NCBI GenBank assembly: GCA_016802295.1
Contig: JAESIW010000032.1
Location: forward strand, 60,444-124,443
Direction: 5' to 3'
DNA length: 64,000 nucleotides
Origin: Brachionus rotundiformis
Taxonomy: Eukaryota > Rotifera > Eurotatoria > Ploima > Brachionidae
Shown here: positions 62,972 to 64,000 of the stretch, piece after piece
Position numbering within the stretch: position 1 is the first letter of the stretch
Layout of the letters: every line of letters begins with the position of its first letter
Translations under genes and position numbers: made by a program
Notes under the pieces: generated by a model
Told to the model about the DNA's origin: nothing
What the model saw: the letters and a program-made list of their open reading frames with translations, nothing else
Databases searched by the model: none

Positions 62972-64000
62972 AACGTCTTTAACGGCGGCGTTAACAAAGA
63001 TATTAGGAGAAACAGGTGGTGGAGAGTTTGTATCATACGAAGAGATAGATAAGTCTCCTGAAGAGAAGGCTAGGGGTATAACTATTAGTGCATCGCACGT
63101 GGAGTACGAGACAGCAACAAGGCATTATGCGCATGTGGATTGTCCGGGGCATGCTGACTATATTAAGAATATGATAACTGGAGCTGCGCAGATGGACGGA
63201 GCTATATTGGTAGTTAGTGCAACAGACGGCCCTATGCCACAAACCAGAGAGCATATATTGTTGGCAAAGCAAGTTGGTGTACCTGCTATAGTAGTGTTTA
63301 TGAATAAAGTGGACATGGTAGAAGATAGCGAGTTGGTAGATTTGGTTGAGATGGAAGTAAGAGACTTATTAAATAAGTATGATTTTCCTGGGGATGATAC
63401 GCCGATAATTAAAGGTAGTGCGTTGTGTGCGTTAGAAGGCAAGCAACCAGAGTTAGGTAAGGAAGCTATATTAAAGTTAGCGGAGGCTATAGATACGTTT
63501 ATACCTATGCCGTCTAGACCTAAAGACAAAACGTTTTTAATGCCAATAGAAGATGTATTTTCAATAAGTGGAAGGGGCACTGTTGTAACTGGAAGGATAG
63601 AGCAGGGAGTTGTTAAGGTTGGAGAAGAGATAGAGATAGTTGGATTAAAAGATACGGCTAAAACAACGTGTACTGGTGTAGAGATGTTTAGGAAGTTGTT
63701 GGATGAGGGTGAAGCTGGAGATAACGTTGGTGTGTTGTTAAGAGGAACTAAGAGAGAAGAAGTTGAGCGTGGGCAGGTATTAGCAAAGCCAGGAAGTATA
63801 AAAGCGTATACAAATTTTGAGTGTGAGGCTTATATATTGAATAAAGAAGAAGGTGGAAGACATACGCCGTTTTTTGCAAATTATCGTCCGCAGTTTTACT
63901 TTAGAACAACTGACGTAACAGGAACAGTGCAGTTACCTGCAGGAGTAGAGATGGTAATGCCTGGAGATAACATAAAGTTTGAAGTAGAGTTAATAGTTCC
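62965..64000 (+). pseudogene. tuf: Truncated third copy of tuf (5' end missing; continues past the window)
   Basis: From 62965 the sequence matches 4182-5217 of tuf copy 1 without a visible difference or indel for 1036 nt to the window end. The first 22 codons and the ribosome site are absent, so the P-loop (GHVDHGKT) is cut through its middle. In the EF-Tu frame a TAA stands at 62958-62960, two codons before the match, and no start codon is available near the junction. It is either a recombination-derived fragment fused to tolC or an assembly chimera at a repeat. Confidence 0.85.

Noticed and set aside
1..64000. TGA decoded as tryptophan
   Set aside because: No in-frame TGA occurs at any Trp position I checked and the tRNA-Trp anticodon is CCA. 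The data support absence of TGA, not reassignment.

Overview
The window is about 30% GC and densely coded. The gene content points to an alphaproteobacterium: a CckA-ChpT-CtrA phosphorelay, the order tRNA-Tyr/tRNA-Gly/tuf/tRNA-Trp/secE/nusG, and an alphaproteobacterial RpoB/RpoC pair. The low GC, short intergenic gaps and few regulators suggest a reduced, probably host-associated lineage (Rickettsiales- or Holosporales-like). That placement is inference; no rRNA gene is present to test it.

Layout. 1-3.6 kb: a partial NRAMP metal transporter behind an XRE/S24-like regulator, a DeoR-type regulator and rlmB. 3.8-35.4 kb: one nearly unbroken translation and transcription block (tRNA-Tyr, tRNA-Gly, tuf, tRNA-Trp, secE, nusG, rplKAJL, rpoBC, rpsLG, fusA, a second identical tuf, then S10-spc-alpha from rpsJ to rplQ with secY and adk). 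Internal promoters can be read before rplK, rpsL, rpmC and rpsM. Structured leaders precede rplK and rplJ, and a hairpin separates rplL from rpoB. 35.4-43.3 kb: envelope and maintenance genes (small membrane protein, DegP-like protease, putative outer-membrane barrel, RluC/D-type pseudouridine synthase, YciB, LipB, MgtE, LptF/G-type permease, NAD kinase). 43.4-53.8 kb: chpT, alaS, ctrA, speD, an SSAT-like acetyltransferase, speE, cckA and recA, so the whole phosphorelay lies within 9.3 kb with a polyamine cluster between its members. 53.9-64 kb: a CAT-anticodon tRNA, a candidate structured RNA ending in a strong terminator, a periplasmic cyclophilin with a coiled-coil tail, pyruvate kinase, a three-gene RND efflux operon, and a third tuf copy that starts abruptly at codon 23, directly at the end of tolC.

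Three observations stand out. First, none of the 65 complete genes ends in TGA (52 TAA, 13 TAG by my reading), and no in-frame TGA was seen, so TGA looks avoided or unused. Second, tuf occurs three times with no visible difference, has codon use unlike its neighbours, and its third copy marks either a genuine recombination junction or an assembly chimera. Third, a region of about 200 nt at 54.1-54.3 kb is roughly 31% GC in otherwise very AT-rich intergenic DNA, is closed by a long-range stem and is followed by a perfect terminator, so it may be an undescribed small RNA. I found no obvious defence system, prophage, insertion sequence or CRISPR array.
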